Notes: generated from the sequence alone by a model not told the origin. A stretch of DNA of 64,000 nucleotides from Nocardioides sp. YR527 (GCF_900101045.1 NZ_FNFN01000007.1:1-64000), one strand, 5' to 3'; counted from the first letter of the stretch, positions 7,969-16,888 are shown. Made by a program: numbers and translations.

Positions 7969-9207
7969 TCACCGCACGGCAGCGGGTTCGGGTTCCGGTG
8001 CTCGTTCTGGTCGGGTCGAGGGTGCGGGCGCGGGGCGCAGGGAGCTGCTGGCGATCGCGACGGCGACGGCGACGGCGGCGAGGACCGCAGCGGTGAGGAG
8101 AGCCGTGTCGATACCGCCGGCGGTGATCGCCCGCCCTCCGGCGAAGGCGCCGATGGCGTCACCGAGGTTTCCGGCGGATGCGGGCAGCGAGGCCGCGAGG
8201 ATCACACCAGGACCCGCGAGGTGTTCGACGCGGTGCTGCCACGGGGTGGTGATGCCTGCGCTGCACATGCCGAGGCAGAGCACCGCGACGACCGCGACGG
8301 CGGTGCTCGTTCCCCACAGGAGCATCGCGATGAGTGCAGCCGATGCGCCGACCGCGCCGACGGTCAGGGCGCGTGCGGCGCCGATGTCGGCGAACCCTCC
8401 ACCGGCCAGCGACCCGACGGCGGCGGAGATGCCGTAGCCCATCAGGCAGACTCCGATCCAGGACCCCGAGACCCCGGCCACGCCACCCAGGAACGGGACG
8501 AGATAGGTCAGCGCCGCAGAGACGCCGGCGAACAGCAGCACACCGACCGCGAGCACCGCGAGTACGCGACGGCCGAAGGCGAGGCGCAGCTGCGCGAGCA
8601 TTCCGACGTCGCCCTCGGAAGGAACCCGCGGCACCACCAGCAACGCCATCACCAGGGCGGCCGTTGACGCCACGACGACGGCTAGGAACGATGCCCGCCA
8701 GCCGACGGCTTCGCCGAGAAGCCGACCCAACGGCATTCCCACCGCGCCGGAGACGGCGAACCCGGAGATCACGACCGCCATCGCCCGGCCGGCGCGTTCC
8801 GGGGGCACGATCGATGTCGCCGTGGTGATGGCGGCCGCGATGAACAGCCCCTCCACGGCACCGATCACGACCCGGGCGGCGATGCACGCCTCCAGGCCGG
8901 CGCCGAGCGCGGGAAGGAGGTTGAGCCCGGTGAACGTCGCGATCGCGGCCAGCAGGACCGTCCTCCGGTCGAGGCGGGCGGTCAGGAACGTCAGAAGCGG
9001 GCCGCCGACCGCGATCCCGAGCGCGTTCGCCGAGACCAGCGCACCCACCGCCGGGACCGGGACCGCCAGGTCCTCGGCCATGAGGTCGAGCATGCCCATC
9101 ACGAGCATCTCGGCACACCCCATCACCAGCGTTCCCGTGAACAGTGCGCCCAGAACGATCGCCGCTCGGGAACCGCTCGTTGAAGAACGATCCTGTCGGT
9201 AAGGCAT
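7969..9207 (-). CDS. MFS transporter, AraJ/DHA1-like
   Basis: The 412-residue protein has about 12 hydrophobic segments and the drug-efflux type MFS pattern: GALVSANALGIAVGGPLLTFL followed by ARLDRRTVLL (motif A region) and a central loop near residue 200. It probably exports small molecules by proton antiport. The ATG at 9207 (MPYRQD) has GAGGAG 8 nt upstream and is preferred over a start 51 nt further out. The promoter region shared with sulfatase B carries two copies of GCAAC-N6-GTTGC. The substrate is unknown. Confidence 0.9.
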   Translation of the reverse strand: MPYRQDRSSTSGSRAAIVLGALFTGTLVMGCAEMLVMGMLDLMAEDLAVPVPAVGALVSANALGIAVGGPLLTFLTARLDRRTVLLAAIATFTGLNLLPALGAGLEACIAARVVIGAVEGLFIAAAITTATSIVPPERAGRAMAVVISGFAVSGAVGMPLGRLLGEAVGWRASFLAVVVASTAALVMALLVVPRVPSEGDVGMLAQLRLAFGRRVLAVLAVGVLLFAGVSAALTYLVPFLGGVAGVSGSWIGVCLMGYGISAAVGSLAGGGFADIGAARALTVGAVGASAALIAMLLWGTSTAVAVVAVLCLGMCSAGITTPWQHRVEHLAGPGVILAASLPASAGNLGDAIGAFAGGRAITAGGIDTALLTAAVLAAVAVAVAIASSSLRPAPAPSTRPERAPEPEPAAVR

Positions 9208-9224
9208 CGGCACACTCCTCAACC

Positions 9225-9287
9225 TGCAACTCAATGGTTGCATACAACTCTGGCACACCGAGCACCGAATCGCAACCAGAAGGTTGC
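9225..9287. promoter_or_regulatory. duplicated operator GCAAC-N6-GTTGC
   Basis: Two copies of the inverted repeat GCAAC-N6-GTTGC occur in the divergent gap: 9226-9241 (within TGCAAC-N6-GTTGCA) and 9272-9287 (with an extra inner C/G pair). Their centres are 46 bp apart. An overlapping GTTG-CATA-CAAC lies at 9237-9248. The first copy is 18 bp upstream of the MFS start. This looks like a binding site for a dimeric repressor, possibly the ArsR protein of the operon or an unlinked regulator. Confidence 0.6.
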
Positions 9288-9383
9288 ACTACCTGCCCTG
9301 ACTCCTCACCTGAACCGGGGGAGGTGTCAGAACCCGCCGAGAAACAAGGGTCTTGTGCAAACAACCACGCATGGGGGGAAGAG

Positions 9384-11708
9384 ATGGCCAAACAGTTCAA
9401 GGGGATCGTCAATCTCGACGTACGGGACTCGGTCCCGGACTGGACGCCCTTCCGCGAACCGCCGGCACCGGAGGGCGCCCCGAACGTGCTGCTGGTTCTC
9501 TACGACGACACCGGCATGGCCGCCTGGTCGCCGTACGGCGGCCGCATCAACATGCCGACCATGCAACGGCTCGCCGACAACGGCCTGACCTACACCCAGT
9601 GGCACACCACGGCGCTCTGCTCGCCGACCCGCTCCTGTCTGCTCACCGGACGCAACCACCACGAGAACGGCTTCGCCCAGATCGCCGAAGGTGCCCAGGG
9701 ATTCCCCGGCCACACCGGCCACGTCCCGATGGAGAACGCCACCATCGGCGAGGTGCTGCGCGAGAACGGCTACAACACCTTCTGGGTCGGCAAGAACCAC
9801 AACGTCCCGCTCGACGAGTGGGCGGTCGGGGCGAGCAAGCGGAACTGGCCGCTGGCACGCGGGTTCGACCGGTTCTACGGGTTCATCGGCGGCGAGACCA
9901 ACAACTGGTTCCCGACCCTGGTCGAGGACAACCACTACGTCGACCAGCCCTACCTCCCCGAGGACGGCTACCACCTCTCCAAGGACCTTGCCGACAAGGC
10001 GATCTCGTTCATCGCCGACAGCAAGACCTCCGCACCGAAGAAGCCGTGGTACCTCTGGTTCTGCCCCGGGGCCAACCACGCACCGCACCACGCGCCCGAG
10101 GAGTACATCGCGAAGTACGCCGGCCAGTTCGACGACGGCTACGAGGCCTACCGCGAGTGGGTGCTGCCACGGATGGTCGAGCGCGGCATCCTTCCGGAGG
10201 GCACGCAGCTCACCGAGATCAACCCGCTGCCCGGGGATGCCGCGCAGCCCATGGACCACGTACGGCCCTGGGAGAGCCTCAACGACGAGGAGAAGCGGCT
10301 CTTCGCACGGTTCGCCGAGGTCTACGCAGGCTTCTCCGAATACACCGACGCCCAGGTCGGCCGGATCATCGACTACCTCGAGGAGACGGGTCAGCTCGAC
10401 AACACGATCGTCATGTACGCCGCCGACAACGGCGCCTCCGGGGAGGGCAGCCCGGACGGCACGGTGAACGAGAACAAGTTCTTCAACGCCTATCCCGAGG
10501 ACCTTCAGCAGAACCTCACGATGCTGGACCAGCTGGGCTCGCCGGAGACGTACAACCACTACCCGACCGGGTGGGCGACTGCGTTCTCGACGCCGTTCAA
10601 GATGTTCAAGCGCTACACCTACCAGGGCGGCGTCGCGGACCCGCTGGTGATCTCCTGGCCGCAGGGGATCGCGGCTCGCGGCGAGGTGCGCAACCAGTAC
10701 CACCACGCCGTCGACATCGTGCCGACCATCCTGGAGTGCGTCGGCCTGGAGATGCCGGAGTCGGTGCAGGGGTACGTACAGAGCGAGCTGCCCGGCGTCT
10801 CGATGAGGTACAGCTTCGACGCAGACGGTCCATCGCAGAAGGTCGTCCAGTACTACGAGATGATGGGCACGCGCGCACTGTGGAGCCAGGGCTGGCACGT
10901 CGTCGCACAGCGGGCACCGCAGCAGGGCGGCACCGCTTCCGACTTCCTCAACGACACCTGGGAGCTCTACCACTCCGACGAGGACCGCGCCGAGCACCAC
11001 GACCTATCGGCCGAGCATCCCGACAAGGTCAAGGAGCTGGTCAACCTCTGGTACGTCGAGGCCGGCAAGTACGACGTACTGCCGCTCGACAACCGGTCGC
11101 TCGAGGACCTGCTCAGAGAGATGCCGGTGGCGGACATCCCCGAGGGCGGTGTCTACCGCTACTACCCGGACACCTCCCCCGTGCCCGAGTTCGCCGCCGC
11201 CGAGATCCGCGGCCGGTCGTTCAAGATCCTGGCCAAGGTGACTCTCGACGACGACCCGGAAGGCGTGATCATCGCGAACGGGGCCCGCTTCGGCGGGCAC
11301 ACGCTCTTCATCAAGGACCGGAAGCTCTGGTACGCGTCGAACTTCCTCGGCATCCCGCCCGAGCAGGTGCTGGTCTCACCGGACGAGCTGACGCCCGGAG
11401 AGCATGTGCTCGGGATGGAGTTCTCCAAGGAGGGCCACGGCGAGCACCAGGAGGCGGTCGGAACGGCGACGCTCTACGTCGACGACCGGGCCGTCGCCAA
11501 GGGCGACTGGAAGACGCAGCCCGGCCACTTCGCACTGTGCGGCGAGGGACTGACCGTGGGCAAGGACGGCGCCGACCCGGTCTCGCGGGAGTACTCCTCA
11601 CCCTTCGCCCTCACCGGCGCCAAGATCGCAGTCGTCGAGATCAACATCGGCGACGACGTCTACCTCGACCTGGAGCGCGACTTCCACGCCGCGATGTCCC
11701 GAGACTGA
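9384..11708 (+). CDS. arylsulfatase-type sulfatase, 774 aa (paralog B)
   Basis: Same length and layout as the sulfatase at 4650-6974, with long shared stretches such as NLDVRDSVPDW, WHTTALCSPTRSCLLTGRNH and GFDRFYGF. Formylglycine would form at Cys79. The metal site includes LYDDTG and AADNGASGEGS, and the C-terminal lectin-like region is retained. There is no signal peptide. The ATG at 9384 follows GGGGGGAAGAG. The open frame continues upstream to 9144, but that part overlaps the MFS start and the operator and is not protein-like. Transcription diverges from the MFS operon, so both may share the GCAAC-N6-GTTGC control. Confidence 0.93.
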   Translation: MAKQFKGIVNLDVRDSVPDWTPFREPPAPEGAPNVLLVLYDDTGMAAWSPYGGRINMPTMQRLADNGLTYTQWHTTALCSPTRSCLLTGRNHHENGFAQIAEGAQGFPGHTGHVPMENATIGEVLRENGYNTFWVGKNHNVPLDEWAVGASKRNWPLARGFDRFYGFIGGETNNWFPTLVEDNHYVDQPYLPEDGYHLSKDLADKAISFIADSKTSAPKKPWYLWFCPGANHAPHHAPEEYIAKYAGQFDDGYEAYREWVLPRMVERGILPEGTQLTEINPLPGDAAQPMDHVRPWESLNDEEKRLFARFAEVYAGFSEYTDAQVGRIIDYLEETGQLDNTIVMYAADNGASGEGSPDGTVNENKFFNAYPEDLQQNLTMLDQLGSPETYNHYPTGWATAFSTPFKMFKRYTYQGGVADPLVISWPQGIAARGEVRNQYHHAVDIVPTILECVGLEMPESVQGYVQSELPGVSMRYSFDADGPSQKVVQYYEMMGTRALWSQGWHVVAQRAPQQGGTASDFLNDTWELYHSDEDRAEHHDLSAEHPDKVKELVNLWYVEAGKYDVLPLDNRSLEDLLREMPVADIPEGGVYRYYPDTSPVPEFAAAEIRGRSFKILAKVTLDDDPEGVIIANGARFGGHTLFIKDRKLWYASNFLGIPPEQVLVSPDELTPGEHVLGMEFSKEGHGEHQEAVGTATLYVDDRAVAKGDWKTQPGHFALCGEGLTVGKDGADPVSREYSSPFALTGAKIAVVEINIGDDVYLDLERDFHAAMSRD

Positions 11709-11736
11709 GGACGATCCTCCCAACCCAGCGAGCAAT

Positions 11737-11777
11737 GTGGGAGCCCTGAAGTCACCCGGTGACTTCAGGGCTCCCAC
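11737..11777 (+). terminator. long perfect-stem terminator after sulfatase B
   Basis: A 20-bp arm (11737-11756) pairs perfectly with 11758-11777, with the innermost bases forming the loop. It lies 28 bp after the sulfatase stop. No T-tract follows. Confidence 0.75.
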
Positions 11778-11778
11778 G

Positions 11779-12060
11779 TTGCCGCTGTACGGCCATGGGG
11801 TCACGTCGAACTGCACGTCCATCCCCTCCGCGACAAAACAAGCCCGCTGGCCACGGGAGCCGTGATGCCCCGCGTCGCCACTCCTTCTCTCGCTCCAGGC
11901 CGACCCTGGCCACACCTTTCTCCTGGCCGTCGGTGGAACGTCAAGACGCCCGTACATCGTGTGAGTAGCAATCCGGAAGACCGGTGGACCGAGTTCCCGC
12001 GCCGCCTCGTATTGACCGACGAACCCGCTGGACCGAGCGACGAGTGCCCCGCAGGGCGAC
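11779..12060. other. non-coding stretch after terminator
   Basis: About 280 bp with no convincing gene on either strand. The open frames that cross it have no recognisable domain and no ribosome binding site. It could be a decayed gene, but I cannot identify one. Confidence 0.45.
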
Positions 12061-12558
12061 CTACGCACCGGCGCGACCTTGCTGAGCGCCGAGCGCTTCG
12101 CGTAGCTGTCTCGAGGCGGACCGTGGCGTAGCGCCCGCGCGCCAGATGGCGAGTAGCAGATCCGCCCGTGGCCCACCCGGTTCCGTCCACCTCGGCCCGA
12201 GCCCTGCTTGATGGAGCACGTCGATCAGGACGTCGTCCGCTGCCGTGCGCGCTTCGGCCCAGGCCCGCGCGTACGCCTCGTCGACCTGGTTCAAGGTGGT
12301 CTCGCTGTCCACGATCGAAGGCGGCGCGACGACCGTGGCACGGGCCTCCTCTCGGCGACGCAGGAACGCGATGAGGAAGTAGACCAGGGCACCAGCCCAG
12401 CTGAAGACCAGCACCATCACGATGTCGAGGACGTCCAGCCCGTCGAGCCGGCCCCGGGCAGCGATGCTGCGGCCGATCAGGACCAGCGCGACGATCGTCG
12501 GCACCCACCACAGCACCACCAGCGTCAGGATCCACATCGCCTCGCGCTGGGCTTCCAT
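12061..12558 (-). CDS. small two-helix membrane protein, PLDc_N-like
   Basis: The 165-residue protein has two transmembrane helices (about residues 8-29 and 42-66) separated by a short loop (RSIAARGRLDGLDVLDIVMV), a layout like the phospholipase D nuclease N-terminal domain family. An RRREEAR stop-transfer and a cytoplasmic helical tail follow. The tail from about residue 80 has no match that I recognise. The first ATG has GGAGTGGAG upstream; the ATG at 12537 is an alternative. Function unknown. Confidence 0.7.
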   Translation of the reverse strand: MEAQREAMWILTLVVLWWVPTIVALVLIGRSIAARGRLDGLDVLDIVMVLVFSWAGALVYFLIAFLRRREEARATVVAPPSIVDSETTLNQVDEAYARAWAEARTAADDVLIDVLHQAGLGPRWTEPGGPRADLLLAIWRAGATPRSASRQLREALGAQQGRAGA

Positions 12559-12708
12559 CGCAGCTCCACTCCGTCAGCCGAGACCTGGGCCGAGACTAGC
12601 CGCGGTTCGTCAGCCGTCGACGCCGAACGCCGAAACGTCGAGGCTGCGCGGAGCCGTCACCCCTCATGGCCGGAGGGCATCCTTCAGCCACAGTCCGGCG
12701 ACAGCGGT

Positions 12709-13398
12709 TCAAACGGCTGGGTGGCGCTCGGCGAGGTCCTGCGCGGCGGCAATCACGTCGGCAGGGTTGGTGACCATGGGGAGGTGCGCGCTGGCGATCT
12801 CGATGACGCTGTGTGCTCCAAGCTGGTCAGCGTAGCCTCGCTGCCAGCTGGCGGTCAGCTCGGCGTCATCGGTGGTGACGACGTACTTCTTGAGCGGCAC
12901 TGCGCGCATCGCTTCGTGCCCCGTCGTGCGGGTGGTGAAGTACGTCACCGGCTCGGGTTCGAGGTCGGCGATCAACCGCTGCACGGTTTCTTCGTCGAGC
13001 CCTGCGGCGAGGCCCTTGCGGATCACCGACTCAGGGGGCCGGGTCCCCGCGACGCGGAGGATCAGAGGGAGCACGATCTTGTTGGGGAACGGTAGCGACG
13101 AGGCGAAGGATGCGCCGGAAGCGGGGATCACCGCGGCGACTCCGAGCACCGCGGCCACTCGACCCGCTGCGAGCCGTGCCAGCTCGGTGGCGACCACGCC
13201 ACCAGCAGAGTGCGCGACGACACCGAAGGGACCCTCGGGAGCGGCGTCGAGAGCCGCTCGAGCGTAGTCGGTGACGGTCCCTGAACCTGTCGCAGGGCGA
13301 GGGGCAACCGCCGACGGGACGGTGATCCCAGAACGAACCTCGTCCCAGATCCAAGCGGGTAGCCCGGCACCGGACAGGAAGAGAAGAGGAAGTGTCAT
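12709..13398 (-). CDS. alpha/beta hydrolase
   Basis: The 229-residue protein is a small alpha/beta hydrolase: LLFLSGAGLPAWIW at the first strand, nucleophile elbow VAHSAGG (Ser near residue 70) and the late ASAHLPMVTNP segment carrying the catalytic His. It resembles esterases of the YvaM/MenH-like group. The ATG at 13398 is chosen because a TAGTTT -10 box lies 7 nt upstream. It is divergent from the HTH gene at 13455 across only 56 bp, which suggests that regulator controls it. Confidence 0.85.
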   Translation of the reverse strand: MTLPLLFLSGAGLPAWIWDEVRSGITVPSAVAPRPATGSGTVTDYARAALDAAPEGPFGVVAHSAGGVVATELARLAAGRVAAVLGVAAVIPASGASFASSLPFPNKIVLPLILRVAGTRPPESVIRKGLAAGLDEETVQRLIADLEPEPVTYFTTRTTGHEAMRAVPLKKYVVTTDDAELTASWQRGYADQLGAHSVIEIASAHLPMVTNPADVIAAAQDLAERHPAV

Positions 13399-13405
13399 AC
13401 GCATC

Positions 13406-13411
13406 AAACTA
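13406..13411 (-). promoter_or_regulatory. -10 box of hydrolase gene, leaderless
   Basis: TAGTTT on the minus strand lies 7 nt before the ATG at 13398, placing transcription start at the codon. Confidence 0.4.
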
Positions 13412-13442
13412 CGGCCAGAGGCCGACAAGCATGTGTCGGCAT

Positions 13443-13448
13443 TAGGGT
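13443..13448 (+). promoter_or_regulatory. -10 box of HTH gene, leaderless
   Basis: TAGGGT lies 6 nt before the GTG at 13455. With the divergent -10 at 13406-13411 this leaves very little room for separate operators, so one bound regulator could block both promoters. Confidence 0.42.
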
Positions 13449-13454
13449 CGTGTT

Positions 13455-13832
13455 GTGGCGTTCTCCAGATCGGCCGATCCGCATCTGACTCTCCGTCGGA
13501 TCGAGCGGCAGCACGCTCTCATCGAGCAACTGCGATGGCAGCGCGGCGTACCGAAGTCGGCACTCGCCTTGGCCCATGCTCTCGATGTGACCGCACGGAC
13601 CGTCGAGCGCGACATCGCCCGGATGCGTGAGAGCGGCATCCCCATCCGCGTCCAACGAGGCCCGGGAGGCGGCTATCTCTTGGATGTGCGGTCGAAGCTC
13701 GACCCCATCTCGCTCGAACCGGACGAGGTGGCGGCGCTGATCGTCGCCCTGGTTGCCCTCGGCCCCACAGCGACCGACTCGGCGCGGACAAGCATGCACA
13801 AGCTCACTCGAGCACTGCTGCCCTCGACGTGA
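13455..13832 (+). CDS. short HTH regulator, YafY/WYL-like without WYL domain
   Basis: The 125-residue protein begins with an HTH_11 winged helix (RRIERQHALIEQLRWQRGVP, then LAHALDVTARTVERDIARMRESGIPIRVQRGPGGGYLL) typical of YafY/PafC-like regulators. It ends shortly after the linker (LEPDEVAALIVALVALG). The WYL effector domain of about 200 residues is missing. Short stand-alone members exist, so this may be a real gene and not a truncation. The sequence just after the stop does not encode a WYL domain. It probably regulates the divergent hydrolase. Confidence 0.75.
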   Translation: MAFSRSADPHLTLRRIERQHALIEQLRWQRGVPKSALALAHALDVTARTVERDIARMRESGIPIRVQRGPGGGYLLDVRSKLDPISLEPDEVAALIVALVALGPTATDSARTSMHKLTRALLPST

Positions 13833-13859
13833 CGACGCCGGCCTCGGTCCCGATATCGG

Positions 13860-14153
13860 TCAGTCGAGGCCTTCGACGATGCGGAAGTCGCGCTCGACGC
13901 CGTCGGAGAGGGCCGCCAGCGCCTCCTGGTAGGCGGCACTCTCGTGCGCCGCGACGGCCTGCTCGAAGCTGTCGAACTCGATCAGGACGGTGCGCTCGGC
14001 GATCCCGGCGTCATGCGCCTCGACTCGACTGCCACGACTGAGTACCCGACCGCCCCCGGCCTGGACGGCCGACGGGGCCAGCTTGTTGTAGGCGGCCAGC
14101 TTCTCGGGGTCTGAAATGGCGCGGTAGGCGCTGACCCAGTAGCCCTTGGGCAT
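13860..14153 (-). CDS. DUF1330 family protein
   Basis: The 97-residue protein is a complete DUF1330 domain, a dimeric alpha-beta barrel of the ferredoxin-like type: KGYWVSAYRAISDPEKLAAY, ERTVLIEFDSFEQAVAAHES and a final RDFRIVEGLD. The family has no established reaction. GGAGG stands 5 nt before the ATG. The gene is not obviously linked to its neighbours; the upstream gap of 236 bp shows no clear promoter or RNA element. Confidence 0.9.
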   Translation of the reverse strand: MPKGYWVSAYRAISDPEKLAAYNKLAPSAVQAGGGRVLSRGSRVEAHDAGIAERTVLIEFDSFEQAVAAHESAAYQEALAALSDGVERDFRIVEGLD

Positions 14154-14389
14154 GGAACCTCCAGTGTTGGGGTCGGTGCATCTGATGCACGGAGTCGTCT
14201 CGGACGAGCGTCGTACACGTCGACCAAGAACTGGACTACGCGGTCACGATCATCGCACCCATCCCCTGGGCGTTTGTCGACAGCCTGGTGAGTGGCGACG
14301 ACTTGAGATCGATTGATGCCATCGGCCGCTGAGGGTGGTACGTCGAAGCGCACCCTCCATCCGCGCCGACGGTGAAGCACGCCCGGTGG

Positions 14390-14926
14390 CTACTGCGAGC
14401 TCTTCGGGTCACGCAAGTCGGTCATCGCTTCCAGCAGCGTGTCGTGGATATAGGCGAGCTCGGGCGACTCCCCACCCCATCCCTCGTCGGTGCCCTCGGC
14501 CGCCCACTCGCTCTCACCGTCCTGGGTGTCCCAGACCACATCACCGTGCTGCCAGATCCACCACAGGTTCGCGCTCGCGTCCTGCACGCGGGCGAACTGG
14601 GTGCCGAAGAAGTCGGTCGGCTTCGTGACCAGACGCGCCCCACGCGCGAGGGCACGCTCGAGGACCGCGTCGAGGTCATCGACATAGACCTGGAGCAGGC
14701 TCGGCGTGAAAGGCCAGTCCGGCTTGCGCTCGGCGAGCATGATGGTGGTCGTGCCGACACGCACCTCCGCCTGCAGCAGCAGCCCGTCCTCGTCGATGGT
14801 GCGAGCCTCTGCGCGCTCCTCACCATCAAAGACCTCGATCACGAACCGGGTCAGTTCAACGGCATCTGCCGTGATGATGAAGGGGTTGACCGTGGCATAG
14901 CCCTCGGGGGCGGCGGGTGCAGACAT
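14390..14926 (-). CDS. VOC family (PhnB/glyoxalase-like) protein
   Basis: The 178-residue protein carries two beta-alpha-beta-beta-beta halves of the vicinal oxygen chelate fold: VNPFIITADAVELTRFVIEVF in the first and LLQVYVDDLDAVLERALARGARL in the second, with NLWWIWQHGD closing the sheet. It resembles PhnB-like proteins, whose role is unknown. A 30-residue acidic tail with EGWGGE and a terminal helix follows. AAGGAG precedes the ATG. The AraC-type gene 57 bp upstream is on the same strand. Confidence 0.85.
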   Translation of the reverse strand: MSAPAAPEGYATVNPFIITADAVELTRFVIEVFDGEERAEARTIDEDGLLLQAEVRVGTTTIMLAERKPDWPFTPSLLQVYVDDLDAVLERALARGARLVTKPTDFFGTQFARVQDASANLWWIWQHGDVVWDTQDGESEWAAEGTDEGWGGESPELAYIHDTLLEAMTDLRDPKSSQ

Positions 14927-14982
14927 CGTTTGCTCCTTGCTGATGGCGGACGCGATGTCTTCAGTCCATCACAGAGCGAAGG

Positions 14983-15675
14983 TCACGGTATTGAACATTT
15001 CCGCCATCGCCAGCCGGACAGCACCTGGCCCGGCGTTTGGCCGTGGAAAGCTCTCAGCGAACGAGTCAGGTGAGCCTGGTCTGCGAAACCGCAGCGTGCG
15101 GCGCACTCGATCGGCGGCACGCCCTGCAGCAGCAGAGCAAACGCCTCACGCGCACGTGACAGTTGCTCGATCTGCTTGCGCGTGAGCCCCGTTGTTGCGC
15201 GGATCCGGCGCTGTTGGTGCCGCTCCGAGTAGCCCGCGTCATCGCCGGAGAGCATCCGCCGGACGTCGTTGTCGTCGCGCACCACGTCGAGCTCCAGAAG
15301 ACGATAGGCAAACCCCTCGAGGTCCTCGAACTCTGGGAACGGCAATGCGTGCTGCGCAAGCGTGACCCGCCCCGCCTCGACGACTAACTGCTGCTCACCA
15401 CCGAGCAGGAGCTCCTTGCTCACTCCGGGCAGGACGGCGTGAGCCTTCAGCTGGATGCCCCAGCTGTGCTCTCCGACCGTCGAGCGGATCCAGCGGTGCC
15501 CGATGGTCGGGCCCGCCAGTCCAGCAAGCAGTTCTCCGTCTGGCTCGCGGGCGAACCACAGATCCCAGTACTCGACCGCCGGCACGAGGTAGCGCTCATC
15601 TCGCGTGGCCCGCGCCTGCCATACGCACTCCAGCACGGGCGAGTCGGAATGACGTTCCTCGTACATGCGCTCCAT
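14983..15675 (-). CDS. AraC family transcriptional regulator
   Basis: The 230-residue protein has an unclassified N-terminal sensing region (residues 1-130, with WFAREPDGELLAG) and a C-terminal AraC/XylS double helix-turn-helix (GLTRKQIEQLSRAREAFALL, then ECAARCGFADQAHLTRSLRAF and TPGQV). The first HTH is less typical than the second. I use the ATG at 15675; a TTG two codons earlier and an ATG at 15666 are possible. It may control the VOC gene downstream, but this is only proximity. Confidence 0.87.
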   Translation of the reverse strand: MERMYEERHSDSPVLECVWQARATRDERYLVPAVEYWDLWFAREPDGELLAGLAGPTIGHRWIRSTVGEHSWGIQLKAHAVLPGVSKELLLGGEQQLVVEAGRVTLAQHALPFPEFEDLEGFAYRLLELDVVRDDNDVRRMLSGDDAGYSERHQQRRIRATTGLTRKQIEQLSRAREAFALLLQGVPPIECAARCGFADQAHLTRSLRAFHGQTPGQVLSGWRWRKCSIP

Positions 15676-15734
15676 CCGCAACGCCTACCCTCCGAAGACA
15701 TGCTGGACGCTGGGTGTCAGTGAGCCGCCAGAGA

Positions 15735-16808
15735 TCAGTTCGAGAACCTGAACTCGACGACGTCGCCGTCGGCCATGACGTACTCCTTGCCCTCCATACG
15801 GACATTGCCGAGGTCACGGGCCTTGGCGACGGAGCCGGCGGCGATGAGGTCGTCGTAGGAGACGATCTCGGCCTTGATGAAGCCCTTCTGGAAGTCGGTG
15901 TGGATGACACCGGCGGCCTCGGGGGCGGTGGCGCCCTGGGGGATCTCCCACGCACGGACCTCCTTGGGACCGGCGGTGAGGTAAGTCTGCAGGCCGAGGG
16001 TGTCGAAGCCGACGCGGGCGAGGATGTCCAGGCCGGGCTCCTCGACGCCGGCGTCGGCCAGGAACTCGCGGGCCTCGTCCTCGTCGAGCTCGACGAGCTC
16101 GGACTCGAACTTCGCGTCCAGGAAGATCGCCTCGGCGGGGGCGACCAGCTCGCGCATGGAGTCCTTCAGGGACTCGTCGGCGAGCTCGTCGGAGTCGCAG
16201 TTGAAGACGAAGATGTAGGGCTTGGCGGTGAGCAGCATCAGGTCGCGGATCAGGGCGCGGTCGATCTTCGTGGCGATGATCGGGGTGCCGGCCTCGAGGG
16301 CCTCCTTGGCCTCGACCACGGCGGCCAGGTTCGCCTTGAGGTCAGGAGCCTTGCGCGACTCCTTCTCCAACCGCGGGATCGCCTTCTCGACCGTCTCCAG
16401 GTCGGCGAGGATCAGCTCGGTCTGGATGGTGGAGATGTCGTTGGCGGGCTCGACCTTGCCGTCGACGTGGGTCACGTCGTCGTCGCGGAAGACCCGGGTG
16501 ACCTGGCAGATCGCGTCGGACTCACGGATGTGTGAGAGGAACTTGTTGCCCAGGCCCTCACCCTGCGAGGCGCCACGGACGATGCCGGCGATGTCGACGA
16601 ACTGCACCGTGGCCGGCAGCAGCTTCTGAGACTCGTAGATCTTCGCCAGCTCGGCCAGCCTCTCGTCGGGGACCCCGACGACACCGACGTTGGGCTCGAT
16701 GGTGGCGAACGGGTAGTTCGCCGCGAGTACGTCGTTCTTGGTCAGAGCGTTGAAGAGGGTCGACTTGCCCGCGTTGGGAAGTCCCACGATGCCGATGGTG
16801 AGTGCCAC
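15735..16808 (-). CDS. ychF: redox-regulated ATPase YchF (OLA1/Obg family)
   Basis: The 357-residue protein is a full-length YchF, a ribosome-associated Obg-like P-loop protein that prefers ATP. Visible parts: P-loop GLPNAGKST at residues 9-17, FATIEPNVGVV, DIAGIVRGASQGEGLGNKFL (G3 and switch II) and the C-terminal TGS domain ending AKARDLGNVRMEGKEYVM. The GTG at 16808 lies 8 nt after a TAGGAT -10 box. This is a housekeeping gene and stands alone. Confidence 0.96.
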   Translation of the reverse strand: MALTIGIVGLPNAGKSTLFNALTKNDVLAANYPFATIEPNVGVVGVPDERLAELAKIYESQKLLPATVQFVDIAGIVRGASQGEGLGNKFLSHIRESDAICQVTRVFRDDDVTHVDGKVEPANDISTIQTELILADLETVEKAIPRLEKESRKAPDLKANLAAVVEAKEALEAGTPIIATKIDRALIRDLMLLTAKPYIFVFNCDSDELADESLKDSMRELVAPAEAIFLDAKFESELVELDEDEAREFLADAGVEEPGLDILARVGFDTLGLQTYLTAGPKEVRAWEIPQGATAPEAAGVIHTDFQKGFIKAEIVSYDDLIAAGSVAKARDLGNVRMEGKEYVMADGDVVEFRFSN

Positions 16809-16816
16809 GATCGACA

Positions 16817-16822
16817 ATCCTA
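16817..16822 (-). promoter_or_regulatory. -10 box of ychF, leaderless
   Basis: TAGGAT on the minus strand, 8 nt before the chosen GTG start of ychF. It supports that start over a TTG 9 nt upstream. Confidence 0.45.
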
Positions 16823-16888
16823 GAGTCGTACGCCGACCACGACCGAAACGCCGGACGGGACTGGGGTGGGCCGGGCAAACTCTGCGGT

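Noticed and set aside
11802..12060. Possible remnant of a transposase or other gene
   Set aside because: No domain, terminal repeat or target duplication could be recognised on either strand.
13840..13871. Terminator between the HTH and DUF1330 genes
   Set aside because: GGCCTCG and CGAGGCC pair over only 7 bp and the right arm is inside the DUF1330 coding region.
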